Below, piece after piece: positions 17,817 through 27,126 of a DNA stretch of 64,000 bases. The position numbers were made by a program, and so were the translations under genes. Origin of the DNA: an uncultured Aquimarina sp. (GTDB lineage Bacteria; Bacteroidota; Bacteroidia; Flavobacteriales; Flavobacteriaceae); contig CANMML010000009.1 in the NCBI GenBank assembly GCA_947499005.1, positions 78,889 to 142,888 of the forward strand, read 5' to 3'. The notes beneath the pieces are model-generated. The model was not told where the DNA came from. It saw nothing but the letters and a program-made list of their open reading frames with translations, and ran no database searches. Position 1 is the stretch's first letter, and each line of letters starts with the position of its first letter.

Positions 17817-20800
17817 TTAAATTATAAGATTTGACCCTAGAGCTAAAGTAGGTTCATTTTTATTAAAAACTATGGTTTCCCAAAACATGATATACTGTCC
17901 AATACCATAAAAACCAATCAGGCCCATTTTAGCAACAAAAACTTCTGGGTGAGCAGGTACTGCAAAAGGTGTCATAATGCGGTTCGCATTCCAACAAGTA
18001 TTTGTAATTACACCACTAATACTTTTAACTCCATCATATGCCAAAGGAGCAAAAGTAGGTACTAAAGCAGCTACGCCTAAAGTGCAATCAATATACTTTG
18101 TAACCTGAGACCAGGTTTTCATTGCAGGATCTGTACTTGCTCTATAGGTAAATACATCTACTAATTTTTCTATACTGGTTATACCATAGATTACTTCATT
18201 TACAATTTTATCCCATCGTTGTTCGGTGCTTTTAAGTAAGCCAGCTGCTAAATTCGGAGCAGTTGTAGTGAAAAAACAGATTCCATGTAAAATGGATATT
18301 GTCTTTGAGGTTTTTGCTGATTTTTTAGCCACATTCAAACCAATAAAAGCAAAACTACTGGCAAATGCAGTAAGTCTCATGATCGATATAAATTGTTCAT
18401 GTAAGCTTTTTGCTCCCTTTGCACTAAATACATCTTGCAATTCTTCCCAAGAAGCAGCATTAATTATTTTAGTGGTTGTGTCGTTATTAGGGAAAGGTGT
18501 TTTTCCAGTGCCAATTTTATACAGTAATGTTGTTGGAATTGCAAGAGCAAAACAAACGACATCTAACAAGGATAAATTATTTCCTGTAATTTGTTTATAC
18601 AGCCATGATAATACAGGGATGTCAATTTTTGCATCTAAAAGGTCTAGTACGCCTTGCATTAAGACCTTAATAATATCCAAGGCAGTATCGATAATATTTT
18701 CTACACTTTGAATCAATACCCCCCCAATAATACCAATGCTTCTTTTTAGAATCTCGCCAATGGATAAGGTATCTATTTGGTCTATGACCTGTGTTTTGAA
18801 ATTATGATAGGCATCTTCAAAAATTTCTCCTTGAGTTTCAACAGCTAAAGCCAATGTGTCTAAAAGCGCTTCTAGTTGATTCGATACACCATTAACAATA
18901 GTTGTATTTGCTTTAGAATCACCAGCTCCTTTATTTAAATGATAGGTGCCGTAGTTTGCTTGAGGGTCATCTTTTCCTGGACAAGTACCTGCAATGGTAG
19001 ATTTTTCGGAGAGACTTCCTGTGGTGGTTTCAAGACCAGCCCAACTATCGATGCGTTCCTGAATATCTTCAAACATAAGGCCTATATTCTTTTTCAGAAT
19101 ATCTACTTGATCAACAGAATGTTCTAAGCCTCTTTTAAAAACATTTTTTAATACTTTATGGGTTCTCATAATATCTTTCCACTTAAATAAAAAACCGATC
19201 CATTTGATTAAATCTTCGATAAAGACTTTTATTTTATTGAAAACAAATTCTACCACACTAACCACAGTATGATAGGAATCCAAAACAAAGGTGTAAAGCT
19301 CTTCGGCGATAACGATAAAAAAGTTAGTTACCCCATCAATTACTTGCACAAAAAAGTTTTTTACATCGTCTATAGCGTTTTTTATAAACCGTAGAATATC
19401 TCCTGCTTCAGAAACAATAGCATCGCCGATATTACTTCTTTGAACGGTGTTCGTGTGCAACGAAAACTTATTGGTAACACTGTCTTTTTGAATCCCAAAT
19501 TGGGTTAAAGCTTCGTTTCCCGAATAGTATTCTGTATGTTCATTTTCAAAAGACATACCCCAAATCGTTTTTTCTGAAGCGACAAACTCACTGGCTTTGT
19601 ACGATTTTAAAACAGCAGTTCTTCGTAACGCATCTTGTTGGACACTACCATCTTGAGGAAGATCATTACAAGTTACAGTAAATTGCCGAAGTGCTAAAGC
19701 AGTAGCTTCTTTTTCTTCTGCTGGGATATCTTCAGAAACTAGCTTTTGTTGAGAACCATCGGAATTCGTTACGGTTACATTGGCTAGGTCTTCTCCGGAT
19801 TCAATACTTTCCATGGTTTTCATAATTTTGACCATTGGATTAATATCAATTACTTCCGAAGCATCTGATAACGCTATTTTATAAGATACGCAGCTTATTT
19901 CCTGAGTTTCTTGAAGGATAGTTATTGTTCCAGTTTCGTCCGTATCTATTATTAGAGGAATCGAAGGAGAAAGGATAGTAAATTTATTGTTGATATAAAC
20001 GGATACAGGACTGGTCGATGTGATACTGATGCTTTGATTACCAGCTATTAAATTATCTTCTCGCAATAGCTGTACATGAGTTGTATAGGTATTAAAAGAT
20101 AATACATTATCAATATGGGTAGATGGCAATACGATATTTCGTTGTTCCCATAAACTCGTCATGGGATTTTGTATAAGCTTAACTAGATTAGTGCCGTTTG
20201 TAAAGGCAAAAATTACATTATTTGAGTTCTCAATATTCAAATAGCTTGCAATTTGAGTAACCCCTGTCAAGATAGGTATAGGTGTAGACCAAGCTGATGC
20301 TATAGTTTCTGAGCCTAATATACATTTTGTGTAAAAAACTTGCCCTTGCTCATTCAACCCCCAAACAACTATATGAGTCTCATCTGCTATGGCATATAAT
20401 GCCGTAACATTTAAAAATAAATCATGCTGTAGCACCACTTGTCCTGTATCTCCATCTTCTTGCTGATCGTAAGCAAAGTAATGCAAGGCTTTTGTTCCTG
20501 AGACAAATAGAGCGGTTCCATTAGTAGCGTTATTGACACTAGATATTGCACTAGCGCCTTCGGGTAACGTAAGTCTAGTTGGATTTGCAGCTATAGCAGG
20601 ATTAAATGCGTTATACAGAGGGGTGTAAATTAATTCTGTTTTATCTTTAATTTTACCCATGGTATAGATGCCATCTACTAATTGATTAGATTTTCTTCCA
20701 AGGCAACTTGTAATGGTATCTGCGTTTAGGTTTGCTGATAAATCGTGATCATTCCATACTTGGCCAGTCAGTTTTTGAGTAGGGTCTAGATAGTATCTAT

Positions 20801-21323
20801 TTACAAATTGATTCACATCGCTAGGATCTTTTAAAATATCCACAACAATATATTTGTTACGATCACTTTCTGTAAGGTATAGATTACTAATTTCTACAGT
20901 GTTTTCTGGAATCGAAGGATTGTCATAGGCTTGTACTGACCATTTTATATCCCCACTCCAGGTGGCATCTTCATTTAAAAGATTTAAAGATGTATAAATA
21001 AGATCTTGTTTTTCTCCCTTTATGGCTATTATGATATCGATATGATTCGTTGCTATGTTTTGAATTACCTGAAATGTTTTTACAACAATATCAATTCCTC
21101 CATTAAATTTACTTAGAGCAGAGGATAAATCTATTTTCTTCCAGCCACTTTCAGAGCCAGGGATTTCTCTTGTTAAATAAAATACATCATCGGTTCCTAT
21201 TGAAAAGAACAAGGAATGCCCTTCTTTAGTTTGTAATGCTTGAAATTGTTTTTGAGGCGACATAATATCTGCCTGTTTGTTATTTTCCATCAATTCTGAT
21301 GAAGCCTTTATCTGAATATTCAT
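17817..21323 (-). CDS. large uncharacterised protein: beta-propeller-like N-terminus and long helical C-terminus
   Basis: 1168 residues without signal peptide. Residues 1-420 look like repeated beta-propeller blades (LHYFAYDQQEDGD, LFSIGTDDVFYL and HIVVWGLNEQGQVFYTKC types). Residues about 420-640 hold a small beta domain and a linker. From about 640 the protein is helical, with long amphipathic stretches (DVKNFFVQVIDGVTNFF, VEFVFNKIKVFIEDLIKWIGFLFKWKDI) and weakly hydrophobic helices near the end (ASSFAFIGLNVAKK). From memory, similar propeller-plus-helix proteins occur in filamentous fungi and some bacteria without known function. The next gene upstream (134 bp away, same strand) encodes a TULIP/P47-like protein. 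The architecture suggests a lipid- or membrane-acting protein, possibly toxin-like; this is inference only. Confidence 0.8.
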   Translation of the reverse strand: MNIQIKASSELMENNKQADIMSPQKQFQALQTKEGHSLFFSIGTDDVFYLTREIPGSESGWKKIDLSSALSKFNGGIDIVVKTFQVIQNIATNHIDIIIAIKGEKQDLIYTSLNLLNEDATWSGDIKWSVQAYDNPSIPENTVEISNLYLTESDRNKYIVVDILKDPSDVNQFVNRYYLDPTQKLTGQVWNDHDLSANLNADTITSCLGRKSNQLVDGIYTMGKIKDKTELIYTPLYNAFNPAIAANPTRLTLPEGASAISSVNNATNGTALFVSGTKALHYFAYDQQEDGDTGQVVLQHDLFLNVTALYAIADETHIVVWGLNEQGQVFYTKCILGSETIASAWSTPIPILTGVTQIASYLNIENSNNVIFAFTNGTNLVKLIQNPMTSLWEQRNIVLPSTHIDNVLSFNTYTTHVQLLREDNLIAGNQSISITSTSPVSVYINNKFTILSPSIPLIIDTDETGTITILQETQEISCVSYKIALSDASEVIDINPMVKIMKTMESIESGEDLANVTVTNSDGSQQKLVSEDIPAEEKEATALALRQFTVTCNDLPQDGSVQQDALRRTAVLKSYKASEFVASEKTIWGMSFENEHTEYYSGNEALTQFGIQKDSVTNKFSLHTNTVQRSNIGDAIVSEAGDILRFIKNAIDDVKNFFVQVIDGVTNFFIVIAEELYTFVLDSYHTVVSVVEFVFNKIKVFIEDLIKWIGFLFKWKDIMRTHKVLKNVFKRGLEHSVDQVDILKKNIGLMFEDIQERIDSWAGLETTTGSLSEKSTIAGTCPGKDDPQANYGTYHLNKGAGDSKANTTIVNGVSNQLEALLDTLALAVETQGEIFEDAYHNFKTQVIDQIDTLSIGEILKRSIGIIGGVLIQSVENIIDTALDIIKVLMQGVLDLLDAKIDIPVLSWLYKQITGNNLSLLDVVCFALAIPTTLLYKIGTGKTPFPNNDTTTKIINAASWEELQDVFSAKGAKSLHEQFISIMRLTAFASSFAFIGLNVAKKSAKTSKTISILHGICFFTTTAPNLAAGLLKSTEQRWDKIVNEVIYGITSIEKLVDVFTYRASTDPAMKTWSQVTKYIDCTLGVAALVPTFAPLAYDGVKSISGVITNTCWNANRIMTPFAVPAHPEVFVAKMGLIGFYGIGQYIMFWETIVFNKNEPTLALGSNLII

Positions 21324-21457
21324 TGTTTTTCGTTTTAAGATGTTGTGTTTAATATGGTAGAGAAGTACTTTATGAAGTAATATATTTCATTGACTTCATT
21401 AGACTTATTTGCTAAAATGTTAACCAAACCCTAGAAGATTTGCCACATGCTATGAGA

Positions 21458-23242
21458 TCAAACCAATTCTTTCTTTGCGATTCTATTCTGGTATTTTACC
21501 ACAGGATCTATATAAGTAACTTCAGAAACCAAATCTTGGCTTTTTGAGAATTGGGCATTCTTGAAAACAAAAGTTTCACTAGCAGGAAATACCCACATAG
21601 CAGAACCATTTAGCATGTTTAGAATTTGCTTTCGATGTCCTGTCATAAAACCTGTCATCCAACCGGTAGTATTATTTTTCATTTCTTTGACTAGCCCATC
21701 AATAAAGCCAAAACTTCCTATTTGAGCCCATGTGCTTGGATTCATACTATCCGACAGGTCTTCAATAACTGGGGCATTTTCTATAACCGTTAGATCTCCA
21801 TAGGCATCAACACCTATATCATACTTTACGGTCGATTTAAATTTGGCACAGTCTCCTTTAACAATAATACCCAGTCCCGCATTTACATATAAATACACAG
21901 TAGAAGTCGTAACTGTTTTAATAGTTGTTCCTTCTAAATAAACATCGGTTTTAAGATTATAGTTATAATGCATATTCCCATACGTAAGACCATAAGTATC
22001 TTTAGAGTTAGAGTTTTTAGTGTAATCAAATGTGAGAATCTTAGAAGTATCGTCGTTAACCACCAAATAAGATTGAGGTTGTGTTTCTTGCTTATATCCA
22101 TAAGAAAATTTAACCTCTATTAGATTTGCTTTTACTTTGCAATGGGGAATAATACAAGCAGATTTTAAAGCTGGTGAAAGTTTATCTTTTAAAAAATTAG
22201 CAAAAGCTCCTTTTTTGATAGACATTACACCGTGGTAATTAGAAATATCATCTTTGTTTACCCAATTCCATTCAAATTGAACAGGTGCAGGCATGCTATG
22301 ATCATTTGTCATTACCAACCAATTTAGGGTATACATTTCATAATCCTTTGTAGCGTTTCCCTGATCATCCAAGTAGGGTGAAACCATAAAATTCAAATCT
22401 GTGGGTATGATTGACGGTGTTTTTACCGTTTCTGTAGGTTTGATAGTGTATCCTAATAAATAATTACCTTCTGGGTTGGTATCGGATATACTATTTTCTT
22501 GTAAATTTTCGAAATACGTATTTAAAAATATTCTTGTTAAATAAATATATGCATTGCTTGTAGTGTCAAGGTTTTTAATCTCTGGTGTAGATTCTAATCC
22601 AGCAGTATTTAGATTTAAATACAATTGCTGAACACTAAATATAGATCCAGGACAAAGGTTTTTTACCTCATTTTGTACTTCTTCAGGCAAATGTGCAAAA
22701 GCACTATCGTTGCTGTATAAATCTAAATCTACTGTAAAACCAAATACCCAAGGAGCAGTTTCACCTTCTTGCGATAAGTTTTCCCAACTTCCTCCAGTAT
22801 ATCCACCTGGAGTTAGATTAGCAATTTGAAATTCCTTACAATAGAGATTATAAGATACAGAGGAGTTTCCTTTATCTAAATTTATGATATTTGGTAAAGA
22901 AGAAAGAGGAAATGTAGTTGGTAATCCCATTTTTGTTTTGAAACCAAAGGCAAAGAAATTAGCCAATAACTTTTGAACTCTTTCATCTTGCATCGGAGTA
23001 CCATTTGGAACATCAAAAGGATCAAAGCCCAATTGTTCTTTGTAGGCAGCGTAGTCTGTTTCTACATAATTACTTTGACCTTCAGGAACATCTTTGTCAA
23101 ATACATAAATTTTCACAAATTCTTCTCCATCGAATTTGTATAAAAATTGCTTCATTGTAGCATTAATAGCTGCTTGTGTTGTACCTACGACCATGTCGTA
23201 GCCATACTTGTTTGCCGATAAATTTGATTGAATTGCACTCAT
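21458..23242 (-). CDS. TULIP/P47-like uncharacterised protein
   Basis: 594 residues, no signal peptide. The N-terminus NKYGYDMVVGTTQAAINATM resembles the start of the clostridial P47/OrfX group (pattern YGWDxVxxxxxxxxN), proteins with a tubular lipid-binding (TULIP) fold. The remainder is beta-rich with few cysteines and aromatic-rich segments, consistent with that fold. It lies immediately upstream of the 1168-residue propeller/helical protein and 235 bp from a divergent ECF sigma factor. P47 and OrfX proteins accompany toxins in clostridia; whether this homologue has such a role is unknown. Family call is by pattern only. Confidence 0.7.
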   Translation of the reverse strand: MSAIQSNLSANKYGYDMVVGTTQAAINATMKQFLYKFDGEEFVKIYVFDKDVPEGQSNYVETDYAAYKEQLGFDPFDVPNGTPMQDERVQKLLANFFAFGFKTKMGLPTTFPLSSLPNIINLDKGNSSVSYNLYCKEFQIANLTPGGYTGGSWENLSQEGETAPWVFGFTVDLDLYSNDSAFAHLPEEVQNEVKNLCPGSIFSVQQLYLNLNTAGLESTPEIKNLDTTSNAYIYLTRIFLNTYFENLQENSISDTNPEGNYLLGYTIKPTETVKTPSIIPTDLNFMVSPYLDDQGNATKDYEMYTLNWLVMTNDHSMPAPVQFEWNWVNKDDISNYHGVMSIKKGAFANFLKDKLSPALKSACIIPHCKVKANLIEVKFSYGYKQETQPQSYLVVNDDTSKILTFDYTKNSNSKDTYGLTYGNMHYNYNLKTDVYLEGTTIKTVTTSTVYLYVNAGLGIIVKGDCAKFKSTVKYDIGVDAYGDLTVIENAPVIEDLSDSMNPSTWAQIGSFGFIDGLVKEMKNNTTGWMTGFMTGHRKQILNMLNGSAMWVFPASETFVFKNAQFSKSQDLVSEVTYIDPVVKYQNRIAKKELV

Positions 23243-23477
23243 TATAAAGTTTTATTACGATTATTTTGATGATGTAAATATCATTTAAGTAATTGTTAAT
23301 CAAGTCTTAAAGAGAGGTTAGGGGGAATAAGAATAACTTTAAAAGGAAAAAAAAGCCTTGAAATAATTAGAGGTAATTACAGTTGTAAAGCGCTTAGTAT
23401 CCTATTTGTTTTAAAAGTGTTTAGTTAAAAAATCACTTCATATTGTCACGCTTGACGTAACTTAATTGTCTAACCTA

Positions 23478-24290
23478 ATGAGTATGAAAAACAAGCTTCA
23501 CATATTAGTTGAAAAAGCAAATGCTGGAGATAAAAAGTCTCTAGAATTGGTAGTGCTAGAAGTAAAGGATTTGGTGTACAATCTTTCTTTAAAAATGTTG
23601 CTGTATCCAGAAGATGCCCAAGATGCAACGCAGGAGATATTGATAAAAGTAGTAACGCATTTAAGTACCTTCAATTACCAAAGTCAATTTACTACCTGGG
23701 TATATCGGGTTGCTACTAATTATTTGATCAATTTTAAAAAGAAAAAGTCCCTTGACTTAGTAAGCTCTTTCGAGGATTATGGTGTTCAAATAGATACGGG
23801 ACAATCCGATATAGTTAGGTATACAAGTAATGAAGGTGAGCTTGCTTTGTTAGAAGAAGAAGTAAAAGTAAGTTGTACTCAAGGATTGTTATTATGTCTT
23901 AAACCAGAAGACAGATTGGTGTACATCCTTTCAGAAATTCTAGAGTTTGATAGTATAGAAGGAGGGACAATTTTGGAAATTACACCAGAAAATTTTAGAA
24001 AAAAACTATCGCGATCACGTAGTAAAATAAGAAACTTCTTAAATGCCAAATGTGGTTTGGCGAACCCCAATAATCCTTGTCGTTGCCATAGAAAAATAGA
24101 TTTTCTAATAAATCAAAAGGCGATTAACCCTAAAGGATTACGTTTTGCTGAGCTTACTAAAAGAAGTATCGATTTAATAGGTCAAATAAGTGATTTAGAA
24201 AAGTCTATAGCTATTTATCGATCGACTCCAAGTATACCAGCACCAAAGGCTATTATGCAAAATATTAAATCAATCATTTTAATCGAATAA
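23478..24290 (+). CDS. ECF-type RNA polymerase sigma factor with cysteine-rich C-terminal extension
   Basis: 270 residues from ATG 23478; the open frame extends to a TTG at 23466, but ATG 23478 or 23484 is more likely. Region 2 is clear (DAQDATQEILIKVVTHL, FTTWVYRVATNYLINFKKKK). Region 4 is divergent (DRLVYILSEILEFDSIEGGTILEITPENFRKKLSRSRSKI) and is followed by CGLANPNNPCRCHRKIDF, a Cys/His cluster seen in one group of ECF sigma factors that may bind metal or respond to redox. No separate anti-sigma gene is present; the next gene encodes a small membrane protein 11 bp on. Divergent from the TULIP/propeller pair, which it may control. Confidence 0.9.
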   Translation: MSMKNKLHILVEKANAGDKKSLELVVLEVKDLVYNLSLKMLLYPEDAQDATQEILIKVVTHLSTFNYQSQFTTWVYRVATNYLINFKKKKSLDLVSSFEDYGVQIDTGQSDIVRYTSNEGELALLEEEVKVSCTQGLLLCLKPEDRLVYILSEILEFDSIEGGTILEITPENFRKKLSRSRSKIRNFLNAKCGLANPNNPCRCHRKIDFLINQKAINPKGLRFAELTKRSIDLIGQISDLEKSIAIYRSTPSIPAPKAIMQNIKSIILIE

Positions 24291-24301
24291 GTACATATCA
24301 T

Positions 24302-24739
24302 ATGAAAAATCAAAACTTTGTATTTAAGCAATTTGCAATCATTACTTTAATCGTAAGTATTTGGATTAACATTTCGGAGGTGTTGAGGTATTTTGTTTTT
24401 GTAATGCCTAGAATGGAAATCGATGCTTCTGCAGTATCAACAACAAGTGAATTAGCGATTTATAGTATTTGGTGGTTTTGGGATACCTTGTTGACAGCTG
24501 TTTTGGTCTTTGCTTTTTGGTTGACAGCCAAATCTTTTGATAATACCAATAAGTCCGTTTTTATTTCAAGTTTCTTTATTTGGACTGCAGTATTTGTTAT
24601 TTATTGGGTGGCTACAGCGAATATGGGCTTATCCAGTTGGGACATGTTGTTAACGACACTTCCTCTAAGTTTATTAGAAATGCTTATTGGTGCTTGGTTA
24701 ACCTCATGGTTATATAGCAAGAATCTTTGGATATCCTAA
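24302..24739 (+). CDS. small multi-pass membrane protein next to the ECF sigma factor
   Basis: 145 residues with about four hydrophobic helices (FAIITLIVSIWINISEVLRYF; LLTAVLVFAFWLTAK; FIWTAVFVIYWVATA; LLEMLIGAWLTSWLY). It starts 11 bp after the sigma factor stop, so the pair is cotranscribed. It could relay a signal to, or be the product regulated with, the sigma factor. Its last 30 bp overlap the convergent gene at 24710. No family recognised. Confidence 0.8.
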   Translation: MKNQNFVFKQFAIITLIVSIWINISEVLRYFVFVMPRMEIDASAVSTTSELAIYSIWWFWDTLLTAVLVFAFWLTAKSFDNTNKSVFISSFFIWTAVFVIYWVATANMGLSSWDMLLTTLPLSLLEMLIGAWLTSWLYSKNLWIS

Positions 24740-25054
24740 TTCCAAAGATAGTGAAGCACACAATTCATTATTAGCATTAAAGAAACGATTTCGAACATTA
24801 AGCTTGTCTTTGTCAAGTTCAATAGCATCTAGATTGATGAAAAATTGTTGTGTAAACATCAAGTCCTTGAAAAAATCTAATTGTTCTCGATCAATTAACT
24901 GTTGATCAAGCTCCATGAGTTGTTTACTAGGAATTCCTTTTTTGTGTAGAAAATTCTTAATGGCAGAGATACTGTAAGCATAGTATGCATCATTTTGCAT
25001 TACCATAAAATCGTCTACATCTTCGCCTGTTACTTTATAATTTATTCTGAACAT
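24710..25054 (-). CDS. hypothetical protein
   Basis: 114 residues, ATG at 25054. Acidic, mostly helical in appearance (MFRINYKVTGEDVDDFMVMQNDAY), with no signal peptide or membrane helix. Its 3' end overlaps the convergent membrane-protein gene by 30 bp. It is read as a real gene because composition and codon use are normal and the space would otherwise be empty. Function unknown. Confidence 0.6.
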   Translation of the reverse strand: MFRINYKVTGEDVDDFMVMQNDAYYAYSISAIKNFLHKKGIPSKQLMELDQQLIDREQLDFFKDLMFTQQFFINLDAIELDKDKLNVRNRFFNANNELCASLSLELGYPKILAI

Positions 25055-25073
25055 AATATTTAGTTTTTTGATT

Positions 25074-25155
25074 GCCGCCCTTCGGCTATCGCTCAGGGCT
25101 CGTATAGTATCCGAGCACCGAGCGATTCCGATAACTATTGGAACGAAGGGTGTTA
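25074..25155. repeat. Dispersed inverted repeat around GCCCTTCGG/CGAAGGG
   Basis: GCCGCCCTTCGGCTATCGCT at 25074 is followed by CAGGGC and, at about 25143, by AACGAAGGGTGTTAC, giving partial inverted pairings. Typical short flavobacterial intergenic repeat; no gene. Confidence 0.45.
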
Positions 25156-25169
25156 CAGTGAAAATATGA

Positions 25170-26129
25170 CTAATACGAATAACCAGATTCGTTGTCTTTT
25201 TTCTCTTTTCTCTTTTCTATATTCTTTTTATTACGAGTTTTCTTCTTCCCATGCCTACCCACTTGGAAAGCCCTAGAAATATTAAACCCTAAGTGAATAT
25301 CTCCGTCGAAGAAATCACCAGTAGTTTCAGTAATAAAACTCTTTTCGATCATGGTAATGGTGTTTGACAATATGATCTGAAAAACGTGACCACCTGTCTC
25401 AAATTCAACAGCAAAAGCTAAAGAATTTGTAGGAGGCTCGAATAGTGATGCTAACTCATCAAATTGATAGAAGTATTCGGCACTAACCGCCATACGATTC
25501 GTAATTTTCATTCGAGCTCCTGTTCCTATGGCAAAGATGTTTTGTGGGTCTGCCTGTAACACTACAGAATTACGATGAATAAAAGTGGGGGTTATTTGGA
25601 ACGAAAATGCTGGACTTATTTTACTAGCAATTAACAATTGAGAGGTATAGGTCAAATTTGTACTAAAAGACTTTGGTTCACTACCAAAAGATGTAGGTTG
25701 ATCGTAAGCGGCACTTCCAAAAAATGAAGCTGAAAAAGGGAAGGCTCCTTTTCCTTTTTGTTGCTTTAAGAACTTGTATTTGACAAAACCATCAAAAGTT
25801 TTATCGAAGCTGCTTCTTCCTAATCCTACCATCAGATCATCAATGATGGCATATTCCAACGCTAATCGAATATTTGATTGGTCTAATCCAAACAACTCTT
25901 CAGCTCCAGAATTGATACGTCCAAAACGGTGAGAGATTAAAAACTCTAAGGTTCCTTTTTTTCTATTTTCTACAGAATGCCCATTGATGATACGCGTTCC
26001 TTTGAAGGTAGCCTCAACATACTCTACTTCATTTTTAGGTAATTGGCTTTCTAAAATATCGGTTAAATCTTGCGCATTAACTTGAAATCCCAACAAGACT
26101 AATGCAATGTAAATAATTTGATGTTTCAT
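25170..26129 (-). CDS. DUF5777-type outer-membrane beta-barrel protein (cassette A)
   Basis: 319 residues with signal peptide (MKHQIIYIALVLLGFQVNA-Q). The sequence KGTRIINGHSVENRKKGTLEFLISHRFG is the hallmark of DUF5777 proteins, and alternating hydrophobic strands follow, as in an outer-membrane barrel. The C-terminus is strongly basic (HGKKKTRNKKNIEKRKEKK). Last gene of a minus-strand cassette (Lipoprotein_15, cytochrome, OB-fold, YceI, DUF5777), starting 2 bp after the YceI stop. A paralogue closes the mirrored cassette at 31140-32057. Function of the family is unknown. Confidence 0.88.
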   Translation of the reverse strand: MKHQIIYIALVLLGFQVNAQDLTDILESQLPKNEVEYVEATFKGTRIINGHSVENRKKGTLEFLISHRFGRINSGAEELFGLDQSNIRLALEYAIIDDLMVGLGRSSFDKTFDGFVKYKFLKQQKGKGAFPFSASFFGSAAYDQPTSFGSEPKSFSTNLTYTSQLLIASKISPAFSFQITPTFIHRNSVVLQADPQNIFAIGTGARMKITNRMAVSAEYFYQFDELASLFEPPTNSLAFAVEFETGGHVFQIILSNTITMIEKSFITETTGDFFDGDIHLGFNISRAFQVGRHGKKKTRNKKNIEKRKEKKDNESGYSY

Positions 26130-26131
26130 CT

Positions 26132-26677
26132 TTAGTTTTGATATGGTTCGTGTGTTAAATCGAAAGTGACCTTGATTTCTTTACCGATATTATTGACAAC
26201 AGTACGAGGTATTTGAATTCCATAGTCTGCAACAGTTGCCATAAAGTCTCCTTTAAGTGTAATTTTATCATCACTTTTATTGAAAACTCCTGTAGTATTT
26301 ATTGGAGCCGATTTACCATGTAAGGTTAATTCGCCATTAATAGCTACTTCTTGGTCTCCTGATTTAGAAAGATCTAGATTTGTCATTTTTCCTTTAAAAA
26401 CGGATTTAGGGAACTTATCGGATTCTACATAGTTTTCATTAAAATGTTCTTGCATTAAGGCCTTTTTAAAGGAGAAAGATTTCATAAGAACATAAATGGC
26501 TACCTCTCCTGTTGAGGTATCGATGATACTAAGCACTTGTTCGTTATTGGCTTTGATATCTTCTAATGGAGAATGTGAGAAAAAGTCGATATGTCCACTT
26601 TTTGTAAAATATTTGTCTTGAGCGAATAGTCCTTGAAGGCTTATTACAGCTAATAGTAAGATCGAGAATAATTTCAT
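26132..26677 (-). CDS. YceI-family secreted lipocalin-like protein (cassette A)
   Basis: 181 residues, signal peptide MKLFSILLLAVISLQGLFA-Q. YceI fold features are present: HIDFFSHSPLEDIKANN at the start, MQEHFNENYVESDKFPKSVFKG in the middle (the conserved HF..ENYxE..KyP segment) and GELTLHGKSAPI near the end. YceI proteins bind polyisoprenoid or similar lipids in the periplasm. It lies between the OB-fold gene (16 bp) and the DUF5777 barrel (2 bp). A paralogue is at 30599-31150. Confidence 0.93.
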   Translation of the reverse strand: MKLFSILLLAVISLQGLFAQDKYFTKSGHIDFFSHSPLEDIKANNEQVLSIIDTSTGEVAIYVLMKSFSFKKALMQEHFNENYVESDKFPKSVFKGKMTNLDLSKSGDQEVAINGELTLHGKSAPINTTGVFNKSDDKITLKGDFMATVADYGIQIPRTVVNNIGKEIKVTFDLTHEPYQN

Positions 26678-26693
26678 AATTGGTGTTTTTGTG

Positions 26694-27119
26694 TTATTTG
26701 ATTAAAGTAGATTCTACTAGAATTACATCTAATAGGTGTCCTGTACATTTTCCTTTTATAGTGATGTTTTGGCCTTTAGTTAGGTCCTTCGATTTTTGAG
26801 AACCAGATATAGACATGTGGCAAACGACATTACCCATCAGACCACCATCACCAAGTGTTATGATTGCTTTGTTGTTCTTGTATTTTATATTTCCAATGCT
26901 TCCTTTTACTTGAATGATTTTATCCAAATATTTTTCATTAGCGTCTTGCTCGTTCAAACCAAAGTCATTTACTAAAGCTGCTGCATCTATAATAATTTCA
27001 GGAGCAGATGCTTCAATATTTAGATGAGGTTTGTTGTACGTTGCTTCGAATAGAAAATAACCACTGATTAGTACTACGAATAATGAGGCCACTCCGATTA
27101 TTATTTTTTTTGAGTTCAT
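26694..27119 (-). CDS. membrane-anchored OB-fold protein (cassette A)
   Basis: 141 residues with an N-terminal membrane anchor (IIIGVASLFVVLISGYFLF). The rest resembles the tRNA_anti-like OB-fold group: KIIQVKGSIGNIKYKNNKAIITLGDG, a VVCHM strand, then KGQNITIKGKCTGHLLDVILVES. These small OB-fold proteins face the periplasm and are unrelated in role to tRNA binding. It sits 7 bp from the cytochrome gene. Paralogue at 30217-30606. Confidence 0.8.
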   Translation of the reverse strand: MNSKKIIIGVASLFVVLISGYFLFEATYNKPHLNIEASAPEIIIDAAALVNDFGLNEQDANEKYLDKIIQVKGSIGNIKYKNNKAIITLGDGGLMGNVVCHMSISGSQKSKDLTKGQNITIKGKCTGHLLDVILVESTLIK

Positions 27120-27126
27120 AGCGCTA

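Noticed and set aside
23320..23375. Possible sixth copy of the paired-repeat element upstream of the TULIP gene
   Set aside because: Only a weak match (TTTCAAGGCTTTTTTTTCC) without a second repeat 20 bp away.
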